A DNA stretch of 64,000 bases from Apium graveolens (lineage: Eukaryota > Streptophyta > Magnoliopsida > Apiales > Apiaceae), in NCBI RefSeq assembly GCF_009905375.1, contig NW_027417535.1, forward strand, positions 1 to 64,000, in the 5' to 3' direction. The notes below the pieces were generated by a model. That model ran no database searches. It was not told the origin of the DNA and worked only from the letters and a program-made list of their open reading frames with translations. Shown one piece after another: positions 61,603-64,000 of this stretch. The translations under genes and the position numbers were made by a program. Each line of letters begins with the position of its first letter. Positions within the stretch are counted from its first letter, which is position 1.

Positions 61603-63141
61603 TGGTAATGGGTTCTACGTTTTATGATATAATGTCAATGTCGTAATTATATATGCGTGTATATAGTGTTTTGCTTATATTGGTTTTGATGCAGGTTGTT
61701 AATCCACTATTATGGCCATGTATATTTTAATTATGTGTTTGGATCCCACGTGGTTTAATCGTGGTTAATTTTTGTTTTTGTTTCCACGTGGTTTAATCGT
61801 GGTTGTAATTTACACGAGGGTTGATCGTGTTAGAATAGATTTTATAAAATTAGTTTTGTATTAGATCTATTTTTTTTGTAATTGTTCCGGGTATTTTGTA
61901 ATAGTTATGTGCGATCGGAAATCAATTCCGGTAGTTTTTTGTTCCGCTGTGCGATTATAAGGGGCTGCTATTAATGTTTGGATCGAACAAAATCAAAACA
62001 AAACAAAACTCACAGAAAAGCAACAGGCGCGCGCGCTGCGGCCGCTGCATGCCGCAGCGGCTGCTGGGGCCGCTGCGGCAGCTGGGACTGCTGGGGCTGC
62101 TGGGACTGCTGGGGCTGCTGGGACTGCTTGGGCTGCTGGGGCTGCGGGGGCTGCTGGGGGCGTCGGGGCGCGGTTGGGGCAGATTTTTTTTTGAGAGCTG
62201 GATTTTTTTTTCAAGGGCCATAATAGTGGAAAATTTATTTTAATTTTTTCCATTAAATTTTAATTATTGCTTTAATTTATTGATTATGTGTGTCGTTAAT
62301 TATGTGTGTAATTATTTTAAAATTGCATGTTTAACTTAATTAGGATGACATGGACATAAAATTTATTTATTACTTTAATTAAATGTTATATCTTGCTAAA
62401 ATTATGTGTGTATTTTGAATGCATGATTAGACATAATTATAACAATATAGGGCCCCATTTAATTTTAAAATTCCTCAATTTTAATATAAAAAAATTCTAA
62501 GTGGGAGAGGGAATTAATATAAAATTAAATCCCATGGTCTCCATTATTGGTTGTAGGTAATTTAACATAAAGACGAATATAAATTATATATACGTCACCC
62601 ATCGTGGCATGTAATTTATGGTGTCTAGAATGTTATAGAAATTACTAGAACAAACTTCTTAAATTAATAAATTTTCAAAGGAATAAATACGGATTTTCTT
62701 TATTTCTGATTTGGGGCGATTTTGTCAAAAACGGGTTCATCGAACTTGTAAGGCTGTGGGTTTTAAGCGAGACCGATGTGACTCCTCCACTACCTGGAAA
62801 TCAAACCATTGATGAATATTGAATTGAAGTATTCTATTCAAGGCAAAATTACGAATATTGGAAGGTATACACGCCACCCATCGTGGCGTACCAAGTTCCA
62901 TAGATTTCGAATAATTTAAGATTTGATAATGGTATACACTTAGCTATGAAAAATAATATAGTCCACCCCAACGTGGCATATTGTTTAGTAATAGGACCGA
63001 AGTAACATTTAAACAAAATTAGGTGGTATACATGTCACATATCGTGGCGTACCAGAAGCTTATGGTGTTTAGATGTTAGTGCATTAAATTTTAATAATTT
63101 AGATCTTAATAATTAATGCACCCTTATTTATGTGATGTTTT
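61603..63141 (+). other. Leader of element E with several repeats
   Basis: Non-coding, 1.5 kb. Contains a 21 bp direct repeat opening CCACGTGGTTTAATCG (61746-61766 and 61784-61804), a GC-rich CTG-type array (separate entry), and four dispersed copies of a CACCCATCGTGGC-like element (about 62589-62612, 62864-62892, 62961-62980, 63024-63052). Confidence 0.75.
62025..62180. repeat. GC-rich CTG-type array in element E leader
   Basis: Opens with a GCGCGCGC stretch and a self-complementary part around CGGCCGCTGCATGCCGC, then about ten imperfect units of GGGACTGCT or GGGGCTGCT. Long Leu/Gly or Ala/Pro ORFs here are by-products of the repeat. Confidence 0.85.
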
Positions 63142-64000
63142 ATGCATGATTCTCATGATAAAATGGGCTTTAATCCACTATTCACCATACTTAAGGATAA
63201 CAAACTTACCGGACCTAACTATATTGAATGGAAACGAAATTTGGACATTGTGTTGACTGCTGAGGAGTACAAGTTTTGCACTTATGAACCCAAGCCTGAA
63301 CAGCCTGCTGCTAATGCTCCTGAAGATGAGAAAGAGTATTATAAACGGTGGATTAAGGCTGATGAGATGTCGCGATGTTACATTCTGGCAGCAATATCGG
63401 GTGTTTTGCAGCATCAGCATCAGTCTATGGCCACTGCTACGGATATGCTCTTTAATCTCAAGGAACGTTTTGGAGATCAGAATAGGGCTGCTAGGCAAGT
63501 AGCCATGAAGGCTTTAATGAACACTCAGATGGCTGAAGGCACACCTGTAAGGGATCATATTCTCAAGATGATGTCGCATCTGAATGAGATAAAGATCCTT
63601 GGTGCTGAACTTAACGGGGAAACCAAGAGTTTTGAGCAGTTCCGCTTGAATTACAACATGAACAAGAGGCAGTATAGTCTCGCGGAACTGCTGACAGAAC
63701 TTCAGGTAGCTGAAGGATTATTTCGGCAGAGTGTTCAAGTGAATGTGGCTGAGAAAGGTTCTTCCTCTAAGCCGAAAGGTATTAAGAAGAAGAAGAAGGC
63801 TCAGACACAGAAAGCTGTGAAGGCAGTGGGAGTTCAGGGTGGTGTGAAAAAGCCTAAGGGAAAGTGCTTCAGATGCAAATAGTCAGGTCACTGGAAACAG
63901 GATTGTCCTATTCCTAAGAAGACAAACAATACTGGTATGTCTCTTTCTCCAGTTACAGAAACATTTATAGCGGCTATATCTACGAGCACTTGGTGTATAG
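63142..64000 (+). pseudogene. Copia Gag of element E with stop in zinc knuckle, partial
   Basis: Starts MHDSHDKMGFNPLF at 63142 with the plant copia Gag fold (GPNYIEWKRNLDIVL, LKERFGDQNRAARQ), then a lysine-rich stretch and a zinc knuckle CFRCK...SGHWKQDC. A TAG at 63880-63882 falls inside the knuckle. The same frame stays open afterwards to the window end, approaching the protease (STSTWCI). The rest is outside the window. Confidence 0.85.

Larger units (their letters stand above)
60491..64000 (+). mobile_element. Ty1/copia element E, 5' part, runs off the window
   Basis: 5' LTR, primer site, long leader, gag and the approach to protease, all on the plus strand. Its leader resembles that of C. 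Confidence 0.85.

Noticed and set aside
61955..62253. Leu/Gly- and Ala/Pro-rich ORFs on both strands
   Set aside because: All reading frames of the GC-rich CTG-type repeat are open; no gene signal.

Overview
The window is plant nuclear DNA, almost certainly from a eudicot, and consists almost entirely of nested transposable elements. No convincing host gene, tRNA or rRNA was found. The evidence is plant Ty3/gypsy (Tekay/Del-like chromovirus) and Ty1/copia (several Sirevirus-like) retrotransposons with initiator-tRNA-Met primer sites, a CACTA (En/Spm-type) transposase gene with plant-type introns, and AT-rich filler. The species cannot be named from sequence alone.

Layout. (1) 1-12982: gypsy element G1 on the minus strand, with ~4.1 kb LTRs, an uninterrupted 1569-codon gag-pol with a C-terminal chromodomain-like tail, and two extra leader ORFs between primer site and gag. 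(2) G1 sits inside the third (envelope-like) ORF of copia element A (12983-22320, minus), a Sirevirus-like element with gag, pol broken by one stop codon, and a 1.1 kb 5' LTR. (3) 22640-38190: exons of a decayed CACTA ORF1-type transposase gene (plus). One intron holds gypsy element G2 (23824-37926, minus), which has a perfect TTTGA target duplication but a dead, rearranged interior. (4) 38232-54016: decayed copia element C (minus). Its left LTR is split by Sirevirus-like element B (38447-45583, minus; target duplication TCTAT), which has gag and the start of protease but no integrase or reverse transcriptase. (5) 54085-55642: solo LTR of the C family in the opposite direction, with target duplication CCACT. 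With C's right LTR it forms a 3.2 kb inverted repeat around a 68 bp palindrome. (6) 55700-55896: CACTA 3' end with subterminal GTTACAATAG repeats and a CACTACGCC terminus. (7) 56040-60308: 3' half of Sirevirus-like element D (plus). (8) 60491-64000: 5' part of copia element E (plus), running off the window.

Inferred order: the CACTA element is old. C entered it, then B entered C's LTR; G2 separately entered a transposase intron; A inserted to the left and G1 into A. The most unusual signals are a short motif reiterated throughout Sirevirus A in coding, spacer and LTR DNA, often as hairpins (B and D have different reiterated LTR motifs); a 194 bp piece of flanking DNA copied into B between LTR and primer site; the LTR-LTR palindrome; and G2, which appears to have moved despite lacking working genes.
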